Assembly (NCBI RefSeq): GCF_011753055.1
Contig: NZ_VWWJ01000023.1
Location: 80,848-144,847, forward strand
Direction of reading: 5' to 3'
Length of the DNA stretch: 64,000 nucleotides
Origin: Burkholderia sp. Ax-1719
Lineage (GTDB): Bacteria; Pseudomonadota; Gammaproteobacteria; Burkholderiales; Burkholderiaceae
Both the position numbers and the translations under genes were made by a program. Within the stretch, counting starts at the first letter, position 1. Each line of letters begins with the position of its first letter. Under the pieces are notes generated by a model. It was not told where the DNA came from, did not search any database, and saw nothing but the letters and a program-made list of their open reading frames with translations. Below, one piece after another: positions 8,389 to 17,239 of this stretch.

Positions 8389-9129
8389 ATGAAGCTCGGC
8401 GAGCGTTTGGCGGTCGAGGCGGCTGGCACCGCGTGGCTCGTGTTCGTGGGCTGCGCGAGCTCGGCGTTGAATGGCAGCGCGCCTGCACAGGGCTGGATCG
8501 TCTTTGAGATGGCGGCTGCTTTCGGACTTGCGCAGGCCGTCGCGGCCTACGCTTGCGGCAGGGCGTCCAGCGCTCACTTCAATCCCGCCGTGACGATCGG
8601 CTACGCCATTGCCGGTCGTTTTCCCACGCGCGACGTGGCGCCGTATATCGCGGCGCAGACCTTGGGCGCGCTCGCGGGCGCAGCATTGCTCGCCATCGTG
8701 GCGAGCGGGCGGCCAGGCTTCGCGTTCACAGTCTCTGATTTCGGCAGCAACGGCTACGGTGAGCATTCGCCCGGCGAGTACGCGCTCGGCGCCGTGCTCA
8801 CCGTCGAGCTGACCATGACGTTCGCTTTCGTACTCATCCACCTCTTCGTGTCGGGCTCGCAGCAGCGACGTCGCGCTGCACCGGCGGCGCTCGGCGCCTG
8901 CCTGACGGCCGTCAGTCTGATCGCGATTCCGGTCAGCAATGGCGGCATGAACCCGGCGCGCTCGACCGGGTGCGCACTCTTTGTCGGCGACTGGGCGCTC
9001 GATCAGCTGTGGCTTTTCTGGGCCGCACCGATGCTCGGCGGCATCGTCGCGGGCATGGTTCATCGTCGTGCAACGCGCCGTCGCGCGCGCATCGCGCCGG
9101 GGCTGGGCGGCCAGTCCGGCGGAGCATGA
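8389..9129 (+). CDS. Aquaporin-family channel (MIP) with an altered selectivity filter
   Basis: 246-residue inner-membrane channel with six membrane segments and both NPA boxes (AHFNPAVTIG and GGMNPARSTG). It is closest in pattern to E. coli AqpZ, including the SNGYGEHSPGEY loop. Aligning by eye to AqpZ, filter residues F43 and R189 are kept (AAAFGLAQ, NPARS), but H174 is replaced by Ser (TAVSLIAIPVS) and T183 by Gly. Losing the His and Thr should give a wider, less water-selective pore that might pass small neutral solutes. The ATG at 8389 starts the standard aquaporin N-terminus; a longer frame upstream has no support. It ends 9 bases before the hybrid kinase, implying co-expression. Confidence 0.88.
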   Translation: MKLGERLAVEAAGTAWLVFVGCASSALNGSAPAQGWIVFEMAAAFGLAQAVAAYACGRASSAHFNPAVTIGYAIAGRFPTRDVAPYIAAQTLGALAGAALLAIVASGRPGFAFTVSDFGSNGYGEHSPGEYALGAVLTVELTMTFAFVLIHLFVSGSQQRRRAAPAALGACLTAVSLIAIPVSNGGMNPARSTGCALFVGDWALDQLWLFWAAPMLGGIVAGMVHRRATRRRARIAPGLGGQSGGA

Positions 9130-9138
9130 ACCGCGTCC

Positions 9139-12100
9139 ATGAGCGCGCCGCCATTCACTTCACCCATTGCCCTGCGACGCGCGCTATGTGACGTCGCGCG
9201 TGCGTGCGTGCTGTGCGCGATGATCGCTTTCTGCATGGCTGGGGTGTTCGCTGCGGGCGTCGCGTGCGCCGCCAGGTCAGAAGCGTCGCTCGCGGGCGTC
9301 GACGCGCACGGCTTTCCACCGACACTCAATGTCGGCATCGTCGCGGGCGGCTGGCCGCCGCTCGAAGTCGTCGACGGCGATAGCGTGAGCGGCTTCAGTG
9401 CGGACTATCTGCGTCTGCTCCTGGGGCCCGGCGTGCGGCTCGTGCCGCGCGTCTATCCGGACATGAGCGCATTGCTCGCAGGCGCGTGCGCTGCCGAAGT
9501 CGACATCCTCATGAGCGTCGCGCGTCTGCCGCAGCGCGAACGCTGTCTCGCTTTCACGGTGCCGTATCTGAGCGGCAAAAGCGCGTTCGTCACTCGGGCT
9601 GGCGACGAGGCGCAAGCGAACCCGGCGCAGCATTTCGCGCACGCACGTATCGCCGTCGAGCGCGGCTATGCGCTGGAGACGGTCTTGCGCGAGCGCTTTG
9701 CACAAGCCGACATCCTCGTTTTTCCGGATACGCGCGCCGCGCTGCTCGCGCTCGTCCAGGGGCGCGCCGACGTTTACGCCGGCTTCGCGCCAGTCGTCCA
9801 TTACCAGCTTGCCCTCGCGGCCTTTCGCGGGCTGCGCGTCGCTTACGAGGAAGGCTACACGGTGCGCGAGCTGCGCTATGGTGTGCCGCTCGCGAGGGCA
9901 GCGCTGCGAGATCAGTTGAACGTCGCGGCCGGCGGCGTGCGCCCGTCTGCTGCGGCCGCGCTGCAGATGCGCTGGCTCGGCCGCGACATCGACACAGGCA
10001 GCGACGCGCCTCACAGCGAAGGGCCGCGCGCCACGCCGCTCATTCTCGATCCGGCTGAGCGCGCGTGGCTGCGTTCGCTGCCGCCGCTGAAAGTGGGCTT
10101 CGATCCGGCCTGGCTGCCGTTCAGCTACGCGAACGGGCGCGAGCGCGCCACGGGTATGGCGAACGACTATCTCGACTATCTGGGCCGCACGCTCGGCGTC
10201 ACGTTCGAGCGCGTGCCCGTCGCGCCCTGGCGTGATGCCGACGCGGCCTTGCGGCGTGGCGATCTGGCGATGCTCGCGTCGGCCGAACGCGATGGCGCGC
10301 TGGCCGACGGTACGCTCTATACGCGCTCGTTCGAACACTATCCGCTGGTGATCGTGGGCCGCCGCGACGAGCCGATGTTGCGCAGCCCGCAAGAGCTCGC
10401 TGATCGACGCATCGTGCTGGCGCCGCATGCGCCATCGGCGCAGCAGTTGTTCGGCGAGGCGCTCCCGTTGCACATCGAACGCGCCACGACGCTCGATGCC
10501 GGCCTCGCCCGCGTGCGGCGAGGCGACGCCGATCTGCTGGTGGGCGCTGCTGCGGCGCTCGACGGTCCGCTTAGCCGCCAATATCTCGAATCGCTGAAAG
10601 TGGTAGGTGCGTTAGGCACCGACGAGTCGGCCACCTTTGCGGTGCGCAGCGATCTGGCGCCGCTGAAAGTGCTGGTCGATCGTGCGCTCGATGCAATGTC
10701 GCCGGTCGAGCAACAGGACATCCGCAATCGCTGGACGGCGGCCGCAGTCGAGCGCCGCGGCGGCTGGAGCATGAACGCGCTGCGCCTGCTGCCATTCGTG
10801 ATCGCCTTCGGGGTCGTGCTGCTGGTGACACTGCGCGCCTACGTGCTGTTGCAGCGCGAGATGCGAAGGCGAAGGCGCGCCGAACAGGTGCTCGCCAAAC
10901 AGGTCGAGTTGCAGGACACCATGACGGAGATGATTCCGTATCCGCTTGGCGCGCGGGATCTGGAAAACCGTTATCTGGCGGTGAATCGCGCTTATGAGGA
11001 GATGACCGGGCTGCAGCGCGGCGATGTGCTCGGCCGCACCGGCGCGGCGGTGGCCGCCTGGGGCGAGGAAAACAGCCGGCGCGTGGATACGCTCTATTCG
11101 AAGACGGTCGATGAGGGCGAGAGCCAGCGCGTCGAATTCGTTTTCGACGAGCCCGGTGGTCCAGGCATGGCCGAAGCCGGCCGTCGTCACGGCATTTTCT
11201 GGACGCGCCTGTGCCGCGATGCACGCAACGTGCCGTTCTGCGTGCTCGGCACGATGATCGACATCACCGATATCCGTCGCGCCGAAATGCGCGCGCGCGC
11301 GTCTGAGCGGCTGCTCTCGGACGTCACGGGTTCGCTTCCCGCGATTGTGTTCCAGCTGCGGCGTGGATCTGGCGGGCAGTACACCTTCCCGTACCTGGGC
11401 GGCGATACGCAGCGCCTGCTCGGCGAAGCGGCTACCCAGCTCATGCGCACCAGCGCGCTCGATCTTTCGCGCGTGCATCGCGGCGATCGCGCGCGGCTCA
11501 CGGCGGCGCTCGAACGATCGGCGCGGCTGCTTTCGCCGGTCAACCTCGAATTTCGCTTCCACGGCGCCACCGGGCTGCTGTGGGCGCGCGCGGAATTCAT
11601 GCCGCGCCGCGCCGAAGACGGCGTGGTGATGTGGAGCGGCTACGCCGTCGACGCCAATGTCGAGCACACCCGCGCAGCCGAATTGTCGCGCGCCCGCGAT
11701 CTGGCGGAAGCCGCCTCGCGCGCGAAAGACGACTTCCTGGCGATGATGAGCCATGAAATCCGCACGCCGATGAACGGTGTGCTCGGGCTCGTGGAAGTGC
11801 TTGAGCGCACGCCGCTCAATCCCGACCAGACGCAGATGGTCGGCATGGTGCACGAATCGGCGGGCGCGCTGCTGCAGATCCTCGACGATCTGCTCGATTA
11901 TTCGAAGATCCAGGCGGGCCGGCTTGTCATCGATTCCGAGCCGTTCGCCGTGCGCGAGCTGGTCGATAGCGCGGTGGGATTGCTGGCGGGGCGCGCGCAC
12001 GAAAAGGGCCTGAAGGTGCGCGTGGACGTCGGGGCTGGCGTGGCCGCACAACTGCGCGGCGACAGTGTGCGACTGCGGCAGATTCTCTTCAATCTGCTTA

Positions 12101-13746
12101 GTAATGCGATCAAGTTCACGCCGCATGGTGAAGTCAACGTGAACGTGTCGGCGAGTGCTTCAGACGGTGTGGCCGCCCAGCAGCGCCAGAGCCTGTCGAT
12201 CTCCGTGGCCGACACCGGCATCGGCATCGCCGCGCAGGCCCAGGCGCAACTGTTCGAGCCCTTCGTTCAGGCGGAAACGTCGACGACGCGGCGCTTCGGC
12301 GGGACGGGTCTTGGCCTCACGATCTGTCGCAAGCTTGCGGCGCTGATGGGCGGCACGCTCGAACTGCGCAGCGAGCCGGGCCGCGGCACCTGCATGACGC
12401 TCCACATCGAATTGCCCGTGGAGATTCAGGCGGCCCACGCGGACGGTCTGCGCGGCAAGCGGGCGATCGTCCTTTGCGACGATGCGGCGGTGGCCGAGGC
12501 GCTGATGCATCTTGGGGTTGCGCTCGGCATGAAGATGTCGCGCGCCTGGGCGGAGCCATCGCGACCAACCCTTCAGGCGCAACGCCCTGATCTGCCCGCG
12601 CTGCGCAAGCTGGCGCAGCAAGGCGGCGTCGATCTGGTGTTCGCGGCGGAGGCGCTGGCCGGTGAACTCGGCGATCCTGGCGTGCCGGTCATCCGCCTGA
12701 CGGAAAACCCTAAACCCAGCGGCTATCGCGTGGCGGAAGGCGGCGTGCGCGTGAGCGTCAACCCGCTTTCCTGGCATGGACTTGGCGCGGCCTGTGCAAT
12801 GGCGATCGCCGGTCTGCCCGCGACAGCGGCGCGCCCGGTGCTATCCACCGAAGCGGCGCTGGTCGCGCCTGATCGCGACAGGGAATGCGCTGCGGGCCGC
12901 CTGATCCTGGTCGCCGAGGATCATCCCGTGAATCAGGAGCTGATCCGCCATCAACTTGCACTGCTGGGCTTCGCATGCGATGTGGTCGACGACGGCGCGC
13001 AGGCGCTTGAAGCGCTGAAGCGCTCGCGCTACGGTTGCCTGATCACCGACTGCCATATGCCGAATGTCTCTGGGTACGACCTCGCGCGTTGCGTGCGCGA
13101 ACTGGAGTTGACGCGCGCGCGGCGCGAGGGCGAGAACTCGCCGCCGCGCAGCACCGTGCGGCTGCCGATTCTCGGCATCACGGCGAACACCGCGCCCGAG
13201 AACATGCGTCTGTGCCGCGAAGCGGGCATGGACGATTGCCTGATCAAGCCCACGCGCGTCGCCACGCTGCGCGAGCATCTGGCGCGCTGGTTCGGCGCGG
13301 AGGGGACTCATCGTGTCGCGCCGGAGGGAAGCGAAGGGCGCGGCGCGGGCGTGACGGCAAGCAGTGTCGACGGTTCGACCGCCATCGGTAACGTGACGGG
13401 CGAGGGCGAACCTCTCGATCTCGCGCACATGATCCAGGTGTGGGGGAGCGAGGCGACGGTAAAAACGCTGCTCGGCTCTTTCGTGAGCGCAGTGCGCGAG
13501 GATATCAACGCGTTATCCGAACTGCTGGAAGACGTCGATATTGCGCGTTTGCGCGAATGGCATCATCGGCTCGCGGGCGCTGTCGGCGTGCTGCACTATC
13601 CTGCGCTGATGGCCGTGCTCGAAACCTATCGCCGTCATATGAACTGTCATACACCGCAGCAACTACGCGAAGAAGGTGTCGCGCTGATGCGGACCTGTCA
13701 CACCATGCTCGATGGCATCGAACAACAGGCCGCGTTGCTGGCGTGA
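9139..13746 (+). CDS. BvgS/EvgS-like hybrid sensor histidine kinase
   Basis: 1535-residue inner-membrane phosphorelay sensor. In order: a signal or membrane segment (about 15-45); two periplasmic Venus-flytrap (SBP_bac_3) domains, about 55-280 and 315-535 (the second opens LKVGFDPAWLPFSYANG); a membrane helix about 548-568; two PAS-type domains about 590-720 and 724-850; HisKA with H872 in MMSHEIRTPMNG; an HATPase with N-box near 980 and G-box FGGTGLGLT near 1055; a degenerate receiver-like stretch about 1103-1225; a true receiver with D1304 (ITDCHMP) and Lys in LIKP; and a C-terminal HPt with H1476 (HHRLAGAVG). This is the BvgS/EvgS plan plus an extra PAS and a pseudo-receiver. Flytrap domains suggest small-molecule sensing. 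Likely partners are the regulators at 6778 and 7422. Confidence 0.93.
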   Translation: MSAPPFTSPIALRRALCDVARACVLCAMIAFCMAGVFAAGVACAARSEASLAGVDAHGFPPTLNVGIVAGGWPPLEVVDGDSVSGFSADYLRLLLGPGVRLVPRVYPDMSALLAGACAAEVDILMSVARLPQRERCLAFTVPYLSGKSAFVTRAGDEAQANPAQHFAHARIAVERGYALETVLRERFAQADILVFPDTRAALLALVQGRADVYAGFAPVVHYQLALAAFRGLRVAYEEGYTVRELRYGVPLARAALRDQLNVAAGGVRPSAAAALQMRWLGRDIDTGSDAPHSEGPRATPLILDPAERAWLRSLPPLKVGFDPAWLPFSYANGRERATGMANDYLDYLGRTLGVTFERVPVAPWRDADAALRRGDLAMLASAERDGALADGTLYTRSFEHYPLVIVGRRDEPMLRSPQELADRRIVLAPHAPSAQQLFGEALPLHIERATTLDAGLARVRRGDADLLVGAAAALDGPLSRQYLESLKVVGALGTDESATFAVRSDLAPLKVLVDRALDAMSPVEQQDIRNRWTAAAVERRGGWSMNALRLLPFVIAFGVVLLVTLRAYVLLQREMRRRRRAEQVLAKQVELQDTMTEMIPYPLGARDLENRYLAVNRAYEEMTGLQRGDVLGRTGAAVAAWGEENSRRVDTLYSKTVDEGESQRVEFVFDEPGGPGMAEAGRRHGIFWTRLCRDARNVPFCVLGTMIDITDIRRAEMRARASERLLSDVTGSLPAIVFQLRRGSGGQYTFPYLGGDTQRLLGEAATQLMRTSALDLSRVHRGDRARLTAALERSARLLSPVNLEFRFHGATGLLWARAEFMPRRAEDGVVMWSGYAVDANVEHTRAAELSRARDLAEAASRAKDDFLAMMSHEIRTPMNGVLGLVEVLERTPLNPDQTQMVGMVHESAGALLQILDDLLDYSKIQAGRLVIDSEPFAVRELVDSAVGLLAGRAHEKGLKVRVDVGAGVAAQLRGDSVRLRQILFNLLSNAIKFTPHGEVNVNVSASASDGVAAQQRQSLSISVADTGIGIAAQAQAQLFEPFVQAETSTTRRFGGTGLGLTICRKLAALMGGTLELRSEPGRGTCMTLHIELPVEIQAAHADGLRGKRAIVLCDDAAVAEALMHLGVALGMKMSRAWAEPSRPTLQAQRPDLPALRKLAQQGGVDLVFAAEALAGELGDPGVPVIRLTENPKPSGYRVAEGGVRVSVNPLSWHGLGAACAMAIAGLPATAARPVLSTEAALVAPDRDRECAAGRLILVAEDHPVNQELIRHQLALLGFACDVVDDGAQALEALKRSRYGCLITDCHMPNVSGYDLARCVRELELTRARREGENSPPRSTVRLPILGITANTAPENMRLCREAGMDDCLIKPTRVATLREHLARWFGAEGTHRVAPEGSEGRGAGVTASSVDGSTAIGNVTGEGEPLDLAHMIQVWGSEATVKTLLGSFVSAVREDINALSELLEDVDIARLREWHHRLAGAVGVLHYPALMAVLETYRRHMNCHTPQQLREEGVALMRTCHTMLDGIEQQAALLA

Positions 13747-13866
13747 CATCGGATCTGCTCGCGCGATAAGTTGGCGAAGTTTGTCCGTTGATGATCCGAA
13801 CATGACGCGAAACTGGCAGTTCTGCCAGAAACGAAGCATGCAGGCGCGAACGCCATAAAAACAGGC

Positions 13867-13893
13867 GAAAAAAAACGCGGCCGAAGCCGCGTT
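13867..13893 (-). terminator. Intrinsic terminator of the LysR gene at 13983
   Basis: On the minus strand an AACGCGGC/GCCGCGTT stem with a TTCG loop is followed by eight T. It lies about 90 bases beyond the LysR stop, between two convergent genes. Confidence 0.85.
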
Positions 13894-13982
13894 CAAGCTT
13901 GGAGACCCTTCGATGAAGAGTCACTTCTCGCAGAAAGAAGCATAGTTCGCACGGCGCCAAAAATCGAGATAAAAACCATCAA

Positions 13983-14924
13983 TTAACTATTACACGATGT
14001 GTCGATAATCGACTGGCGCGTTACTTCGTTCTGCCGAAACCAGTCCACCGTGAAGTCGACGAACGAACGCGTCTTGGCCGGTACATGCCGACGCCCCGGA
14101 TACACCAGTGAGAGTTCCTTGTCGGCGTCGCGGATCGTGTAGTCGGCCAGCACGCGCACGAGCGTTCCGGTCGCGAGATCGGCGGCCACCTGGTTGGCGG
14201 GCAGGATCGTGATGCCCATTCCCGCGAGCGCCGCCTGGCGCAACATCACCGAATTATTGACGGCGTAGGCCGGTTCGATCATCACCGGCACGCGCACGCC
14301 GTCGGCGTCGTCGAAATGCCATTCGTTGCCGTGGATATCCGCAGACGGCGCGAGCAGCGTATGACACGCGAGTTCTGACGGATGGGCGGGCGCGCGATGC
14401 AAATCGAGATAAGCGGGCGACGCCACCGCGACCGGCGCAACGGTGACGAGCGGGCGGCGGATCAACGTGCCGCCGCTGACCTGACGCGGCGCGACGATGC
14501 CCACATCGAAACCCTCTTCGATGAGATCGACCGGGCGATGCAGCAGCGTGAGCGCAAGGCGGACCTGCGTGAACGACGCGAGGTATTGCTTGAGCAAGGG
14601 CGTGAGGCCGTGCAGCGAGAACGACGCATGCGCGACGATGCGCAGTGTGCCCGAGGGCACAGACACGCCGTGGGCAATCTGTGTCTCGATGCGTTCGAGA
14701 TCTTCGAGCATCTGCCGGCTGGCCTGCGCGTACGAAAGTCCTGCTTCGGTGAGCGAAATGCTGCGCGTATTGCGGTTGATGAGTCGCGTATTGAGGTGCG
14801 TCTCAAGCAGGGCGACGTAACGCGTGACGACCGCGTTCGACATCTTGAGGTTCGTAGCGGCGCGGCCAAATGAGCCGTTCTCGGCGACGCTCACGAACAC
14901 GCGCATCGCCTGAAGCTGATTCAT
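13983..14924 (-). CDS. LysR-family transcriptional regulator
   Basis: 313-residue LTTR of the common Burkholderia type that begins MNQLQAMRVFVSVAENGSF. HTH about residues 5-60, effector domain 90-295 (VDLIEEGFDVGIV and the PANQVAADL region typical of the group). Two ATGs further upstream in frame (14945, 15035) would add a low-complexity leader; 14924 is preferred because it matches the usual family N-terminus, though no start has a clear ribosome site. It is divergent from the porin gene at 15396 and may regulate it, but the gap is long, so this is only a suggestion. Confidence 0.82.
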   Translation of the reverse strand: MNQLQAMRVFVSVAENGSFGRAATNLKMSNAVVTRYVALLETHLNTRLINRNTRSISLTEAGLSYAQASRQMLEDLERIETQIAHGVSVPSGTLRIVAHASFSLHGLTPLLKQYLASFTQVRLALTLLHRPVDLIEEGFDVGIVAPRQVSGGTLIRRPLVTVAPVAVASPAYLDLHRAPAHPSELACHTLLAPSADIHGNEWHFDDADGVRVPVMIEPAYAVNNSVMLRQAALAGMGITILPANQVAADLATGTLVRVLADYTIRDADKELSLVYPGRRHVPAKTRSFVDFTVDWFRQNEVTRQSIIDTSCNS

Positions 14925-15395
14925 GGTCTTGGGACGCGTCGACATGGAATGCGAGGGCGCGGGTGCGCGGTTCTTCTGAAAAGGAATGAGGCTCGGCGCA
15001 AGGCGACTACGCGAGCGTTGCGGGATCGTACCCATCCACAGAGGCCTGCGGAATGGGACTGCTCCTAATCCGCTAGTTGTCCCAAATTGATCGTGTTGCC
15101 TCGCGACAACGCTATATCGGGATACGGATTCGCGACGTTCATCACGCGTGAAATTGAGATTGAGCGAATGCTTTATCCATCAAGCGATTGCAGATGCAAA
15201 CAAGGATGCATTTGATTTTTTCGAAAAGCCTTTTGTGCTGGCGTGGGATGGCTGCGCCAAAAGTGACGCCAATAAACTTGCGGCTTGCAAATGAATGCGG
15301 CGCCGTCATTGCGGCGTGAGGGGATAACGCAAGCCGGCACGCTGTCGGCGAAATCGTCTACCAATGCCGAAAGGTTTTAAAACGAAGGAATCACT
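14925..15395. promoter_or_regulatory. Long LysR/porin intergenic region
   Basis: 471 bases without a supported gene. It includes the inverted repeat GTTGTC (15076-15081) and GACAAC (15105-15110), a dyad of a size a LysR protein could bind. The part nearest the porin (about 15190-15250) contains AT-rich blocks expected of a regulated porin leader. An AAGGA ribosome site lies 8 bases before the porin ATG. No promoter hexamers are clear. Confidence 0.35.
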
Positions 15396-16523
15396 ATGAA
15401 AAAGAGTCTGGTTATCGCGGCTGCAGTCGCCGCGACTTTCGCATCGGCGTCGTATGCTCAAAGCAGCGTGACGCTTTACGGCATCGTCGATGCAGGTTTC
15501 ACGTACACGAGCAACGTGAACGGCAGCTCGAACTATGCGATGACGAGCGGTAACGTTCAGCAAAGCCGTTGGGGCCTGCGCGGTGTTGAAGATCTCGGCG
15601 GCGGTCTGAAGACGATCTTCACCCTCGAAAGCGGCTTCAACCTGATGAACGGCCAGCAGGGTAATTCGCTGAACAACAACAGCCTGTTCAACCGTCAGGC
15701 ATACGTCGGTCTGACGCACGACCAGTTCGGTACGGTCACGTTCGGCCGTCAGTACGACTCCGTGGTCGACTATCTCGCACCGCTGACCGCAGTCGGCTCG
15801 TGGGGCGGTACGTACTTCGCGCACGTGTTGGACAACGACAACGGCAACGCATCGTACTCGCTGAACAACTCGGTCAAGTACGCGAGCCCGAACCTCTCGG
15901 GTTTCCAGTTCGGCGGCGCCTACGCGTTCTCGAACCAGGCTGGCGGCTTCGCGAACAACCGTGCATACAGCGCCGGCATGGGCTACTCGTATGAAGGTCT
16001 GCGCCTCGCGGCTGCATACCTGCAGGCCAATGGCGCGGGCAGCCTCAGCAACTCTGGCGGTGCGATCGCCAACGACCAGTTCGTCTCGCGTCAGCGTCAG
16101 CGCGTGTGGGGCGCGGGCGTGAGCTACGCCTACGGTCCGGCTGTGGGCGGCGTGACCTTCACGCAAACGCGCCTGAACGGTCTGCAAGACAATCTGTCGG
16201 TGCGCTTCAACAACATCGAAGCCAATGTGCATTACAACCTGACGCCGGCACTCGGCATCGGCGCCATGTACACGTACACCAACGTGAACGGTTCGCTGCT
16301 GAGCTCGACGGGCGGCGGCAAGACGGCGCACTGGAACGAGTTCGGTCTGCAAGCCGACTACGCACTCTCGAAGCGTACCGACGTCTACCTGCTGGGCGTG
16401 GCCGCTTCGGGTTCGGGCGACGCGGCAGTGGGCGAGACGCAGGTTGGCTTCGTCTCGTCGTCGAACTTCTCGTCGTCGAAGAACCAGGGCGTCATCTCGA
16501 CGGGTATCCGTCACCGCTTCTAA
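15396..16523 (+). CDS. Outer-membrane porin (Gram-negative porin, OmpC-like Burkholderia type)
   Basis: 375-residue trimeric-porin family protein. Signal peptide MKKSLVIAAAVAATFASASYA with cleavage before QSSVTLYGIVDAG, the hallmark N-terminus of Burkholderiales porins. Typical beta-barrel features follow: QSRWGLRGVEDLGGGL, the FTLESGFN strand, FNRQAYVGL, FGTVTFGRQYD, and a C-terminal GIRHRF ending in Phe, the signal recognised by the BAM machinery. Length is normal. It allows passive diffusion of small hydrophilic solutes. Codon choice is strongly biased, fitting high expression. Followed by an intrinsic terminator. Confidence 0.95.
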   Translation: MKKSLVIAAAVAATFASASYAQSSVTLYGIVDAGFTYTSNVNGSSNYAMTSGNVQQSRWGLRGVEDLGGGLKTIFTLESGFNLMNGQQGNSLNNNSLFNRQAYVGLTHDQFGTVTFGRQYDSVVDYLAPLTAVGSWGGTYFAHVLDNDNGNASYSLNNSVKYASPNLSGFQFGGAYAFSNQAGGFANNRAYSAGMGYSYEGLRLAAAYLQANGAGSLSNSGGAIANDQFVSRQRQRVWGAGVSYAYGPAVGGVTFTQTRLNGLQDNLSVRFNNIEANVHYNLTPALGIGAMYTYTNVNGSLLSSTGGGKTAHWNEFGLQADYALSKRTDVYLLGVAASGSGDAAVGETQVGFVSSSNFSSSKNQGVISTGIRHRF

Positions 16524-16620
16524 TTCGATCGACCCTCAATCGAACGATGTCGACGGTCCGGCAATGCGCTGGATCGTCGACGCAAACGGGTAGCAAAGTA
16601 GAAGGTAGTACTTGGGTTCA

Positions 16621-16647
16621 GAGCGCCGTTCGCGGCGCTCTTTTTTT
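16621..16647 (+). terminator. Intrinsic terminator of the porin gene
   Basis: 8-bp GC stem GAGCGCCG/CGGCGCTC closed by a TTCG tetraloop and followed by seven T, about 100 bases after the porin stop codon. Confidence 0.93.
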
Positions 16648-16801
16648 GCCTGCGATTTCCTGTCGTCGCGTCGGGCCGTTATCGGCTATGACGCTTCGAA
16701 CATCATTGGCGGATTTGCTCTAGCATGTGGCTACGCGACTGCGGCCCGGGATGCCTTTCAGTTTCCTCTGGTGCAGCGCGTCACAACAACGGAGAAATCC
16801 C

Positions 16802-17236
16802 ATGAAAGCGCTTCGTCCGCTGCAGCTCGCTCTCGCTCTGTGTGTCCTCGCCTCCGGCGCCGCTTTTGCCGACACCGTCGCACTGAAAGCCGATCTCGAA
16901 CCGTCCAGTGAAGTGCCGCCGCGCGTGAGTCACGGCCACGGCATGCTCAACGCGACGTTCGACACGTCCAGCAAATCGCTGAACTGGACCGTCACTTACG
17001 AAGGCCTGTCGAGCCCGACGACGGCCGCGCATTTCCACGGCCCCGCACCCGTTGGCCAGAACGCAGGCGTGCAGGTGCCGATTCCGAAGGGTGAACTGGC
17101 CAGCCCGATCAAAGGCAGCGCGACGCTCACCGACAAGCAGGTCACCGATCTGATGGCCGGCCAATGGTATTTCAACGTGCACACGCAACAGAATCCGTCG
17201 GGCGAGATTCGCGGTCAGGTGTTGCCTGCGAACTGA
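16802..17236 (+). CDS. Exported CHRD-domain protein
   Basis: 144-residue protein with a signal peptide (MKALRPLQLALALCVLASGAA, cleavage near AFA-D) and one CHRD domain. Visible CHRD features are the opening LKADLEPSSEVPP, the core LNWTVTYEGLSSP with TAAHFHGPA, and the closing WYFNVHTQQNPSGEIRGQV. Bacterial CHRD proteins are periplasmic or secreted with no settled function; they may bind metal or ligand through the conserved His residues. The ATG has a GGAG ribosome site. The hydrolase gene follows after 3 bases, suggesting one transcript. Confidence 0.85.
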   Translation: MKALRPLQLALALCVLASGAAFADTVALKADLEPSSEVPPRVSHGHGMLNATFDTSSKSLNWTVTYEGLSSPTTAAHFHGPAPVGQNAGVQVPIPKGELASPIKGSATLTDKQVTDLMAGQWYFNVHTQQNPSGEIRGQVLPAN

Positions 17237-17239
17237 TCC

